The position numbers were made by a program, and so were the translations under genes. The notes beneath the pieces were generated by a model. It did no database searches. It saw only the letters and a list, made by a program, of their open reading frames with translations, and was not told the origin of the DNA. A stretch of DNA of 64,000 bases from an uncultured Eubacterium sp. (GTDB taxonomy: Bacteria > Bacillota > Clostridia > Lachnospirales > Lachnospiraceae), in the NCBI GenBank assembly GCA_900547255.1, contig URGC01000001.1:1-64000 (forward strand), in the 5' to 3' direction. Below, piece after piece: positions 16,242 to 24,647 of the stretch (the first letter of the stretch is position 1; each line of letters begins with the position of its first letter).

Positions 16242-17681
16242 ATGATAAAGAATAAACTTCCAAGAATCCTTATATCGGCGGCTTCGAGTGGAAGCGGCAA
16301 GACAACATTTACATGTGCGCTGCTCTATTACCTTAAAAGACATGGATTTAATATTAATGCATTCAAATGCGGACCAGATTACATTGACCCGATGTTTCAC
16401 CGGGTTATATCAGGTGTGGAATGTATTAATATTGATCCATTTTTTTTAAATGCAGACAGTGATGCGGCATGCAGTCTGATTTCACGATATTCTGCCGGCA
16501 GTGATATAGCGGTTATAGAAGGCGTTATGGGATTGTATGATGGTAAAAATGCACAGTGTGACTACAGCACATACTCAGTTGCCAGAATGACTAAAAGCCC
16601 GGTTGTTGTGGTTGTCAATGCCAAGGGCACTTCGCTTACAGCTCTTGCAATGGCAGAGGGAATAGCGGGATTTGGTGATGAAAGCATTGTCAAAGGCATT
16701 ATATTTAACAACATGGGCGATGTTGTATACAATCAGGTTTTGGATGAGTATAATGAAAAATATACTAATAATGGCAGAAAGTGTGATTTTGAAATAATCG
16801 GACATATACGAACCATGCCCAAAGAGCTTATGATGGAAAGCAGACATCTTGGACTTATAACACCAGACAATACAGATGGTATTAAAGACAGGATTGCCAG
16901 AATGTATGAGCATATGAAGGATTCAATAGACTGGGCGAAGCTGGTGCGTATCGCAGAGTCAGCACAAGAATATGAGGACACAGTAAGCCTGCCTGGGAAT
17001 AAAACACACAATGCAGAAAATAATGCAGCGGCTGGAAGTGACAAGCCGGTTATCGCTGTTGCCAAGGATGATGCATTTAATTTTTATTATAAGGAGAATC
17101 TGCGTGCGCTTGAGAGGGCAGGAGCGGTTATTGAATATTTCAGCCCGCTTGCAGATGAAGCAGTTCCAAAGAGAGCCAGTGGATTATATATTGGCGGTGG
17201 ATATCCTGAAAGTTACACTGAAAAATTAAGCCGGAATGAGAATACTAAGGAATCAATCAGAAATGCTGTGGCTTTACATATGCCAGTGGTTGCTGAGTGT
17301 GGCGGATTTATGTATCTTACAGATTCTATTGATGGAGCTGGTATGTGTGGTATTATTAAAGCAGACAGCACATACATAGGGCATCTTGTAAGATTCGGAT
17401 ATACAACACTCACGGCAAAGAGTGATAATGTTATTATGAAGGCAGGACAGAGCGTGAGGGCACATGAGTTCCATTATTATGACACTACTGATAATGGGGC
17501 AGATTATGTGGCTGTCAATCTTAAAGGCATATCTTATGACTGTGTGACAGCTAATGAGTGGATGTATGCAGGGTTCCCACACATATACTTTCCATCATGT
17601 GAAGGTCTGGCAGAAAGATTTATAGATAAGTGCAGGAATTATTGCTGCGAAAAGATATGCAAACAGGAGCTATTCCTGTAG
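16242..17681 (+). CDS. cbiA: Cobyrinate a,c-diamide synthase
   Basis: 479 residues. It amidates the a and c side chains of cobyrinic acid using glutamine and ATP. The N-terminal P-loop domain has SSGSGKTTFTCAL and FKCGPDYIDP; GVMGLYDG is conserved. The C-terminal class I glutamine amidotransferase domain has the nucleophile in VVAECGGFMYL and the His in RAHEFHYY. The size is usual for CbiA/CobB. It lies 49 nt after the importer ATPase. Some anaerobes use CbiA on Ni-sirohydrochlorin (CfbB), but the surrounding cobalamin genes argue for B12. Confidence 0.92.
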   Translation: MIKNKLPRILISAASSGSGKTTFTCALLYYLKRHGFNINAFKCGPDYIDPMFHRVISGVECINIDPFFLNADSDAACSLISRYSAGSDIAVIEGVMGLYDGKNAQCDYSTYSVARMTKSPVVVVVNAKGTSLTALAMAEGIAGFGDESIVKGIIFNNMGDVVYNQVLDEYNEKYTNNGRKCDFEIIGHIRTMPKELMMESRHLGLITPDNTDGIKDRIARMYEHMKDSIDWAKLVRIAESAQEYEDTVSLPGNKTHNAENNAAAGSDKPVIAVAKDDAFNFYYKENLRALERAGAVIEYFSPLADEAVPKRASGLYIGGGYPESYTEKLSRNENTKESIRNAVALHMPVVAECGGFMYLTDSIDGAGMCGIIKADSTYIGHLVRFGYTTLTAKSDNVIMKAGQSVRAHEFHYYDTTDNGADYVAVNLKGISYDCVTANEWMYAGFPHIYFPSCEGLAERFIDKCRNYCCEKICKQELFL

Positions 17682-17721
17682 AAATATAAATGAATGTAGG
17701 AAATGTAATGTAGGAAATGTA

Positions 17722-18789
17722 ATGGATAAGATAACTTCTATAGAACAGGTAATTGCTGGGATTAAGCCGGCTTCGGATAAGCTGAAGGCTGATACGAGAA
17801 AAAGAATAGATAATATTGCAAAGCCTCTTAATTCCCTTGGAATGTTAGAGGATGTTCTTGTGAGATTAGGTGGGGCTGGCATACTTAAAAAAGCATATAA
17901 TCCGTGTGTTGTCGTCATGTGTGCAGATAATGGAGTTGTCGCGGAGGGCGTGTCGCAGACAGGCAGTGATGTGACAGCCAAGGTTGCGGCTAACATGACA
18001 AGAAATATGTCAAGCGTATGCCTTATGGCTTCATCAATAAGCGTGCCGGTATATCCATATGATATAGGCATGATTACAGACGTTGATGGAGTGACATCAA
18101 TTAAGACAATGTATGGGACAAAAGATTTCTATAATGAACCTGCCATGTCAAGAAATGCGGCAGAGCAGGCTGTTATATCAGGAATCAATACTGCAATTGA
18201 TATGTATAACCAGGGGTTTGACATGATTGCAACAGGGGAGATGGGAATAGGCAATACAACTACTTCATCGGCTGTTGCATCAGTTCTTACAGGTCAGGGT
18301 GTGACTGTTATGACTGGACGAGGAGCTGGATTATCAGATGATGCACTTGCAAGAAAGATAGAAGTCATAAGACATGGAATCGATACATTAAAACCTGATA
18401 AATCAGATGTGACAGATGTTATATCCAAGGTCGGAGGGCTTGATATAGCGGGTATGGCTGGACTTTTCTTAGGCGGTGCATACTGTGGCATGCCAGTTAT
18501 TATTGATGGCTTTATATCCGGTGTTGCAGCACTTGCTGCGGCAAAATTATCGCCAGCATGCGTGGATTACATGATTGCTTCGCATATGTCAAAAGAACCA
18601 GGCTCTGTAAAAGTATTTGATGAGCTGCGACTCAGCCCCCTTATGTCAATGGGAATGGCTCTTGGAGAGGGAACAGGTGCAGTTACTGTAATACCTCTTA
18701 TCAATATGGCAGTATCAGTGTATTATGGAATGCCTACATTTGATAAGCTTGATATGGAGGCATATAAGGATTATGATAGAGAAGATTAA
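17722..18789 (+). CDS. cobT: Nicotinate-nucleotide-dimethylbenzimidazole phosphoribosyltransferase
   Basis: 355 residues. It makes alpha-ribazole phosphate from a benzimidazole or other lower-ligand base and nicotinate mononucleotide. The catalytic Glu is in GMALGEGTGAV near the C-terminus; the TGEMGIGNTTTSSAV glycine-rich loop and the CADNGVVAEGVSQTG segment are family hallmarks. A short direct repeat (ATGTAGGAAATGTA, 17694 onwards) precedes the start and carries the weak ribosome site. The 3' end overlaps cobU by 17 nt. Confidence 0.95.
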   Translation: MDKITSIEQVIAGIKPASDKLKADTRKRIDNIAKPLNSLGMLEDVLVRLGGAGILKKAYNPCVVVMCADNGVVAEGVSQTGSDVTAKVAANMTRNMSSVCLMASSISVPVYPYDIGMITDVDGVTSIKTMYGTKDFYNEPAMSRNAAEQAVISGINTAIDMYNQGFDMIATGEMGIGNTTTSSAVASVLTGQGVTVMTGRGAGLSDDALARKIEVIRHGIDTLKPDKSDVTDVISKVGGLDIAGMAGLFLGGAYCGMPVIIDGFISGVAALAAAKLSPACVDYMIASHMSKEPGSVKVFDELRLSPLMSMGMALGEGTGAVTVIPLINMAVSVYYGMPTFDKLDMEAYKDYDRED

Positions 18790-19324
18790 CCGCTTAGTGC
18801 TTGTTATAGGTGGCAGTGGAAGCGGTAAGAGTGAGTTCGCAGAGCATATGGCACTAAAGCTGCATGACTGTAACAGGGGGCATCTGTACTATGTGGCAAC
18901 CATGGTAAGCCATGATAAAGAATCTGACGAAAGAATATACCGTCATTTAAGAAGAAGAGATAACACAGCGTTTGAGACAATTGAAAGACCAACAGGAATC
19001 GACAGTATCGCTGTGCAGGATAAAGATGTCATACTGCTTGAGTGCATGTCTAATCTTCTTGCAAATGAGATGTTTAAAGGCGATATAATAGATAATGAGT
19101 GTGTCACAAGAATTTTAGATGATGTATACAAGCTTCATAATCAGTGCGATATGGTAATTGTATCCAATGAGGTAAGTCTTGATGGCTGCGAATATGATGA
19201 TATAACAAAACAATATATCGCAGATATATCATATATTAACAGAAAGATTGCAGATGTGGCGGACACAGTTGTTGAGGTAGTGGCAGGTATTCCTGTATAT
19301 ATTAAGGGCAGTGGAGAGAATTAA
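18773..19324 (+). CDS. cobU: Adenosylcobinamide kinase / adenosylcobinamide-phosphate guanylyltransferase
   Basis: 183 residues. It phosphorylates cobinamide and then adds GMP to give AdoCbi-GDP. Walker A is GGSGSGKSEFAE; the guanylylated His is in RIYRHLRRRD; LLECMSNLLANEMF and VSNEVSLDG complete the family pattern. The start at 18773 lies inside cobT; the frame runs further upstream without a good ribosome site. The stop overlaps the cobS ATG (TAATG). Confidence 0.94.
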   Translation: MIEKINRLVLVIGGSGSGKSEFAEHMALKLHDCNRGHLYYVATMVSHDKESDERIYRHLRRRDNTAFETIERPTGIDSIAVQDKDVILLECMSNLLANEMFKGDIIDNECVTRILDDVYKLHNQCDMVIVSNEVSLDGCEYDDITKQYIADISYINRKIADVADTVVEVVAGIPVYIKGSGEN

Positions 19325-20097
19325 TGGGTGTAATAAAGGCTTTAATAGCGGCATTTTCAACATTTTCAAGAATCCCGGTTCCAAGTGTAAGACTTGATGA
19401 AAAGGATTTCCGTTATACATTGTGTGCTTTTCCAGCGATAGGACTTGTGATAGCTCTGCTTGAAATGATTATCTTTAAGATATGTGGCATGGCAGGACTT
19501 GGAGATATATTAAGAGTGTGCATAATTTGTGCGGTTCCGGTGATTGTTACCGGAGGTATTCATCTTGATGGTTACTGCGATACATGTGATGCCAAATCTT
19601 CATACCAGCCGGCAGATAAGAAGCTTGAGATATTAAAAGACCCTCATATCGGTGCATTTGGAGTGATACGTCTGATAGTACTGATACTGTTCTATGTGGC
19701 AGCAGTTTCAGAGATTAAGAATGTATGGCTGTTTGGTCTGACATTTGTTGTGTCAAGGGCATTTACGGCTATATCGGTTGTAAGCCTTAAATCAGCTAAG
19801 AAGACGGGAATGGGCGCATCGGAGAAGGATAATTCCAATAAAAAAGGAGTTACCATATCGTCTGTGGTATGGATTCTGGTCTGCCTGCTGGCAGGATATA
19901 TTATATCTGGTGGTGCAGGTCTTATTACCAGTGCATGTATGATTGTGGCATGTGCGGTAACATATATACTTTATGTGCGCAGCGTATACAAGCAGTTCGG
20001 AGGCTTTACAGGAGATACCTCTGGCTGGTTTTTATGTGTTATGGAAAATGTAATGGCGTATGTGTGTGTAGTATGCCAATTGTTTATTAATATATGA
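19324..20097 (+). CDS. cobS: Adenosylcobinamide-GDP ribazoletransferase (cobalamin synthase)
   Basis: 257 residues, polytopic membrane enzyme joining AdoCbi-GDP with alpha-ribazole (phosphate), the last assembly step. FSTFSRIPVP at the N-terminus, GGIHLDGYCDTCDA (metal/diphosphate site) and DPHIGAFGV are conserved; GGFTGDTSGW near the end is typical. Translationally coupled to cobU. Confidence 0.95.
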   Translation: MGVIKALIAAFSTFSRIPVPSVRLDEKDFRYTLCAFPAIGLVIALLEMIIFKICGMAGLGDILRVCIICAVPVIVTGGIHLDGYCDTCDAKSSYQPADKKLEILKDPHIGAFGVIRLIVLILFYVAAVSEIKNVWLFGLTFVVSRAFTAISVVSLKSAKKTGMGASEKDNSNKKGVTISSVVWILVCLLAGYIISGGAGLITSACMIVACAVTYILYVRSVYKQFGGFTGDTSGWFLCVMENVMAYVCVVCQLFINI

Positions 20098-20174
20098 TGT
20101 GATGGTAAAAAGCTGCTGGTGACAGTGCTGTAAAGCTTTGACTGCCAGCATCAAAAATGTTGTGAGGTCATGTT

Positions 20175-20516
20175 ATGATACTTGTGATAGGTGGTTACAG
20201 GCAGGGGAAATTAGATTATGCCAAAGATAATCTTGGTGTGACAGATGTCAATGACGGATGCTTTGGCGAGGCAGACTGCATATATAATCTTGCTTCGATG
20301 GTGGATGATGAAGCATTTGAGGCAGATCTTAGAAGCTATGTAGACAGCCATCCTAACTGCGTGATTATATGTGATGAGGTTGGCGGTGGAATTGTTCCAT
20401 TGAAAGAACCGGACAGGGCACACCGCGAGAAGGTTGGAAGAACATGCTGTATGCTTGCAAAAGAGGCAGAGGCTGTATACAGAGTGTTCTGTGGAATAGG
20501 AGTTAAGATAAAGTGA
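20175..20516 (+). CDS. Short, degenerate CobU paralogue
   Basis: 113 residues. The start resembles CobU (MILVIGGYRQGKLDYAK), but the Ser/Thr of Walker A is Leu and the middle part with the catalytic His is missing. The end keeps CobU's last helices: DEVGGGIVPLKEPDRAHREKVGR and AEAVYRVFCGIGVKIK. It is half to two thirds of the usual length. Lying between cobS and cobC in an operon that already has a full cobU, it may be a regulatory or accessory subunit, or a decaying duplicate. The open frame without stops and the overlap with cobC argue that it is expressed. Confidence 0.7.
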   Translation: MILVIGGYRQGKLDYAKDNLGVTDVNDGCFGEADCIYNLASMVDDEAFEADLRSYVDSHPNCVIICDEVGGGIVPLKEPDRAHREKVGRTCCMLAKEAEAVYRVFCGIGVKIK

Positions 20517-21070
20517 TTGTCAGTCTTATACGTCATGGAAAGACACAGGGAAATATAGAAAAACGCTATATAGGAAAGACGGATGAACCGCTTGCCGGCA
20601 TTGGGATAGAGGAACTTAAAAATCATTCATATCCAGATTGTGATATTGTATATACATCACCGATGTTAAGGTGTACACAGACGGCGGAGATTATATATCC
20701 AGATAAGAAGAAAGTTATAATTGATGAATTTAGGGAATGTGATTTCGGAGTGTTTGAGGGACATAATTATAGTGAATTATCTGGCAATCCATTATATCAG
20801 CAGTGGATTGATTCGTATGGAACGATGGATTTCCCGGAAGGCGAGAGAATAGAGGATTTCAAGGAAAGAATATTCAATGCATTTAACGGACTTATAGCAC
20901 GCACAGAAAAGAAAAATATCGCAATTGTTGCACATGGTGGTACTATAATGACTTTGCTCGAGCATTTTGAAGAAAAACACGACTATTATGCGTGGCAGGC
21001 AGGTAATGGCTGTGGATTTGTGTGCGAGTACAATGGTGGAATAATTAAGGTGACAGGGAAGATAGAGTGA
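20513..21070 (+). CDS. cobC: Histidine phosphatase, probable alpha-ribazole phosphatase
   Basis: 185 residues of the phosphoglycerate-mutase-like superfamily. The catalytic His is in LIRHGKTQGN, the second in VAHGGTIM, with ECDFGVFEGHNYSEL as the acid region. In cobalamin pathways this enzyme removes the phosphate of alpha-ribazole phosphate or cobalamin phosphate. The likely start is GTG at 20513, overlapping the preceding stop. Specificity is inferred from the neighbours. Confidence 0.85.
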   Translation: MIVSLIRHGKTQGNIEKRYIGKTDEPLAGIGIEELKNHSYPDCDIVYTSPMLRCTQTAEIIYPDKKKVIIDEFRECDFGVFEGHNYSELSGNPLYQQWIDSYGTMDFPEGERIEDFKERIFNAFNGLIARTEKKNIAIVAHGGTIMTLLEHFEEKHDYYAWQAGNGCGFVCEYNGGIIKVTGKIE

Positions 21071-21071
21071 T

Positions 21072-22055
21072 ATGGCACATTTTATTGGCTTATCGGTAAT
21101 TGGAATGGTGGCAGGATATATTCTTGATATATTATTCGGCGACCCATATATTTCGTGGCATCCTGTAAGACTTATAGGAATGCTTATATCAAAGTATGAA
21201 AAAATCCTCTATAAAGGCAGTGATTCCAAGAAACTGAGGCGTATGGGAAGGCTACTTGTGTGTCTTGTGACAGCGACAGTTTTTATATGCGTTGAATTGA
21301 TAAGAGGCATTTCATATGTAATACATCCAGTTCTTTTTGTTGTGGCAGAAGCGGTTCTTATATGGTTCGGGCTTGCACAGACTTCTTTGAAGAAAGAGAG
21401 CATGAAGGTATATGACGCATTTGCAGAAAATGACACTGAGAAGGCAAGGCATGCGGTATCAATGATTGTAGGGCGTGATACAGCAAAGCTTGATGAAGCA
21501 GGAATTATGAGGGCGGCAGTCGAGACTGTGGCAGAGAATACATCTGACGGTGTGACAGCACCTTTGTTTTATGCGGCATTTTTCGGGGCGGCAGGAGAGT
21601 ATGTATACAAGGCGGTCAACACAATGGACTCGATGGTTGGCTACAAGAATGACAGATATATTGATTTTGGAAGATGTGCGGCAAAGCTTGATGATGTGTT
21701 TAATTATATACCTTCAAGAATATCGGCATTGCTTATGATTGCAGCTTCGTGTATTCTTGGAATGGATTATAATAATGCTTACAGGATATTTAAAAGGGAC
21801 AGATTTAAACACGCAAGCCCTAATTCAGCCCAGACTGAGAGCGTGTGTGCAGGTGCGCTTGGACTTAAGCTGGCAGGGGATGCATGGTATGGCGGTGTCC
21901 TTTTTAAGAAAGATTATATCGGTGATGAGGTAAAAAAGATTGACTGCGAAGATATAAAACGCGCCTGTAAGCTTATGAACGTTACAGGAGCAGAATCATT
22001 CATATTGGCAGTGATTGCAAGATGCGTTATTATTGTATTGTTTATGTCAGCATGA
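21072..22055 (+). CDS. cbiB: Adenosylcobinamide-phosphate synthase (membrane)
   Basis: 327-residue polytopic protein that attaches aminopropanol phosphate to adenosylcobyric acid. DILFGDPYISWHPVRLIG near the N-terminus, VGRDTAKLDEAGI, ETVAENTSDGVTAPLFY and DRFKHASPNSAQTESVCAGAL are family hallmarks. It starts 1 nt after cobC and uses the product of the neighbouring threonine-phosphate decarboxylase. Confidence 0.94.
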   Translation: MAHFIGLSVIGMVAGYILDILFGDPYISWHPVRLIGMLISKYEKILYKGSDSKKLRRMGRLLVCLVTATVFICVELIRGISYVIHPVLFVVAEAVLIWFGLAQTSLKKESMKVYDAFAENDTEKARHAVSMIVGRDTAKLDEAGIMRAAVETVAENTSDGVTAPLFYAAFFGAAGEYVYKAVNTMDSMVGYKNDRYIDFGRCAAKLDDVFNYIPSRISALLMIAASCILGMDYNNAYRIFKRDRFKHASPNSAQTESVCAGALGLKLAGDAWYGGVLFKKDYIGDEVKKIDCEDIKRACKLMNVTGAESFILAVIARCVIIVLFMSA

Positions 22056-22080
22056 TAATTATTTTAAGGGGAGAAAATAT

Positions 22081-23196
22081 ATGCTATTAAGAGAAAGAAA
22101 TGTACATGGTGGAAACTATAATGATAAAGGATATGTAGATATGTCCGTTAATATCAATCCATTTGGCACACCGGAAAAAGTTATGAACGCTATGCAGGAG
22201 GCATTAGGCGAGGTGGGGGCATACCCGGATACGCATTGTAATGAACTTGTGGCTAAACTTAGCAGGAAAGTTGCATTGCCACGCGAATGTATTATATGTG
22301 GCAATGGGGCTGCTGAGCTTATATATAATTATGCTGCAGCACTTGGTCCTGGTGCCGAGGCACTTATATATGCACCAGCATTTGCAGAATATGAGAGAGC
22401 ATTGTTGGCTTATGGAGTGAATGTTAATTATCATATACTTGATGAAAGGCATGGATTTAAAATGCAGATGCGGGATATAGACGAGGCTGAGATTGCACAT
22501 GCAGATGCGGTCTTTATCTGTATGCCGTCTAATCCGGCAGGACAGATTATAGAAAGAAGTGTGCTTGAAAGCCTGCTGTGCGCATGTGAGAGGAATCACA
22601 CAAGATGTCTGCTTGATATGTGCTTTTATGAATTGACCACAGATTACAATGAATGTTTTCCTATATATCTTGTTAACCAGTACAGTACTATGTGCTTATT
22701 GTCAACATTTACCAAGACATATGCGATACCGGGAGTGAGAATTGGATATATACTGAGCCATGATACACAGATGATGCGGCTGATGAGCCAGAGGCAGCAG
22801 TGCTGGAATGTGTCAGTCATAGCACAGAGGGCTGGAATAGCATGTCTTGAATGCAGCAAAGATTATGCAAACGCTTCAAGAGCATATATTGATAAAGAAA
22901 GAGAATATATATATAACAATCTTTTAGAGCTTGTTGATAAAGTGTACAAGTCAGATGCCAACTATATACTGTTCTATGATAAATATATAACAAGTCAGAT
23001 GCTTAATGAATATGGCATACAGATTAGAAACTGCTTTGATTATATGGGATTAGAAATGGGATATTACAGAGTATGTGTCGGAAAACATGATGACAATGTG
23101 AAATTCATCGAGGCACTTAAAGATATCAAAGAAAAGAGGCAGGAACATGGGGAAGAGAAAAGCGAGACCAATTATGATTCAGGGAACCATGTCTAA
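22081..23196 (+). CDS. cobD: Threonine-phosphate decarboxylase (PLP enzyme)
   Basis: 371 residues of the class I aminotransferase fold. It makes (R)-1-amino-2-propanol phosphate, the linker attached by CbiB. The N-terminal HGGNYNDKG, SVNINPFG and CMPSNPAG motifs are present; the PLP Lys is in TFTKTYAIPGVRIGY. The start at 22081 follows AGGGGAG; the frame is open upstream to 22015 without a ribosome site. The 3' end overlaps the cobQ start by 50 nt. Histidinol-phosphate aminotransferase is the main alternative, but the position between cbiB and cobQ decides for CobD. Confidence 0.88.
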   Translation: MLLRERNVHGGNYNDKGYVDMSVNINPFGTPEKVMNAMQEALGEVGAYPDTHCNELVAKLSRKVALPRECIICGNGAAELIYNYAAALGPGAEALIYAPAFAEYERALLAYGVNVNYHILDERHGFKMQMRDIDEAEIAHADAVFICMPSNPAGQIIERSVLESLLCACERNHTRCLLDMCFYELTTDYNECFPIYLVNQYSTMCLLSTFTKTYAIPGVRIGYILSHDTQMMRLMSQRQQCWNVSVIAQRAGIACLECSKDYANASRAYIDKEREYIYNNLLELVDKVYKSDANYILFYDKYITSQMLNEYGIQIRNCFDYMGLEMGYYRVCVGKHDDNVKFIEALKDIKEKRQEHGEEKSETNYDSGNHV

Positions 23197-24613
23197 TGCC
23201 GGGAAGAGTATTCTGTGTACTGCGCTTTGCAGGATATTTGCACAGGATGGCTACAGGGTTGCTCCGTTCAAGTCACAGAACATGGCTCTCAATTCATTTA
23301 TAACAAAGGATGGATATGAGATGGGGCGTGCCCAGGCGGTTCAGGCGGAGGCAGCAGGAAAAGCTCCTGACGTATATATGAATCCGGTGCTTTTAAAGCC
23401 AACTACTGATGTGGGCTCGCAGGTTATTGTCAATGGAAAGTCAATTGGCAACATGAAGGCTGTTGACTACTATGCGTATAAGAAAAAGCTTATACCTGAC
23501 ATATTAGAGGCTTATGACAGGCTTGCCGAAGATAACGATATAATAGTTATTGAGGGAGCAGGAAGTCCGGCTGAGATTAACTTAAAGCAGGATGATATAG
23601 TCAATATGGGGCTCGCAAAGCTTGTGGATGCGCCGGTGCTTCTTGTCGGTGATATAGACAGGGGCGGTGTGTTTGCACAGCTATATGGAACGGTAAAGCT
23701 GCTTGAAAAGAGCGAGGCTGACCATATAAAGGGGTATATAATCAACAAATTCCGTGGTGACGTGAGGCTTTTGCAGAGCGGGCTTGATGAGATGACAAGT
23801 CTTATAGATATTCCATGTGCCGGGGTTGTGCCTTATGCCTATGTCGATATAGATGACGAGGACAGCCAGAGTGAAAAGCTTGAGAATACAGGCGGTGCAG
23901 ACTATAAGCCGCTTATTGATATAGCGGTTATTAAGCTTCCACGGATGAGCAATTACACAGACTTTAACACGCTGGCAAGATATGATGGCGTTAATGTGAG
24001 ATATGTAAGTGATGCATCTAAGCTAAGAAATCCAGATGCGGTTATTATTCCGGGGACAAAGAGTACTGTCAGTGATATGAAGTGGCTCCGTGAGAATGGC
24101 ATGGAATGTGCAGTGAAAAAGCTTATAGATAAAGGCGTTCCGGTTATCGGAATATGTGGAGGATTACAGATTCTTGGAAAGAATATTGTGGATAAATGTG
24201 GTGCTGAGAGTGACGGAAGTATCACAGGCATGGAAGTACTTGATATAGACACAGTATTTAATTCAGAAAAAAAGCAGTGCCAGACCGACACTGTAATAGA
24301 AGGACTTGACGGAATCTATGCCGGATTTAACGGAACCAAGGTGCATGGCTACGAGATGCACATGGGCATAAGCAGTAAAGATAAATACTTTATCCAGAAA
24401 GAAAATGTCCTTGCAACGTATATACATGGTTGCTTTGATGATGGACTTGATGATAAACTAATAGATATGCTTTTCAGACTGAAGAGATTGGACAGAGATA
24501 ACGTCAATAAAAAATCTTTTTCTGAGTACAGACAGGAGCAGTACGATATACTTGCTAATGTTGTAAGAGACAGTCTGGATATGAATATGATTTATAAAGT
24601 GCTTGGACTATGA
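23147..24613 (+). CDS. cobQ: Cobyric acid synthase
   Basis: 488 residues. It amidates the b, d, e and g side chains of adenosylcobyrinic a,c-diamide. The N-terminal dethiobiotin-synthase-like domain has MIQGTMSNAGKS and FKSQNMALNS; the C-terminal amidotransferase domain has the nucleophile in VIGICGGLQILG and His in VLATYIHGCFD. The start at 23147 lies within cobD. Last gene of the cobalamin block; the next gene begins 34 nt later in the same direction. Confidence 0.95.
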   Translation: MGKRKARPIMIQGTMSNAGKSILCTALCRIFAQDGYRVAPFKSQNMALNSFITKDGYEMGRAQAVQAEAAGKAPDVYMNPVLLKPTTDVGSQVIVNGKSIGNMKAVDYYAYKKKLIPDILEAYDRLAEDNDIIVIEGAGSPAEINLKQDDIVNMGLAKLVDAPVLLVGDIDRGGVFAQLYGTVKLLEKSEADHIKGYIINKFRGDVRLLQSGLDEMTSLIDIPCAGVVPYAYVDIDDEDSQSEKLENTGGADYKPLIDIAVIKLPRMSNYTDFNTLARYDGVNVRYVSDASKLRNPDAVIIPGTKSTVSDMKWLRENGMECAVKKLIDKGVPVIGICGGLQILGKNIVDKCGAESDGSITGMEVLDIDTVFNSEKKQCQTDTVIEGLDGIYAGFNGTKVHGYEMHMGISSKDKYFIQKENVLATYIHGCFDDGLDDKLIDMLFRLKRLDRDNVNKKSFSEYRQEQYDILANVVRDSLDMNMIYKVLGL

Positions 24614-24647
24614 ATATGACAGCACGGATTATGACCTGGAGGAAGTT

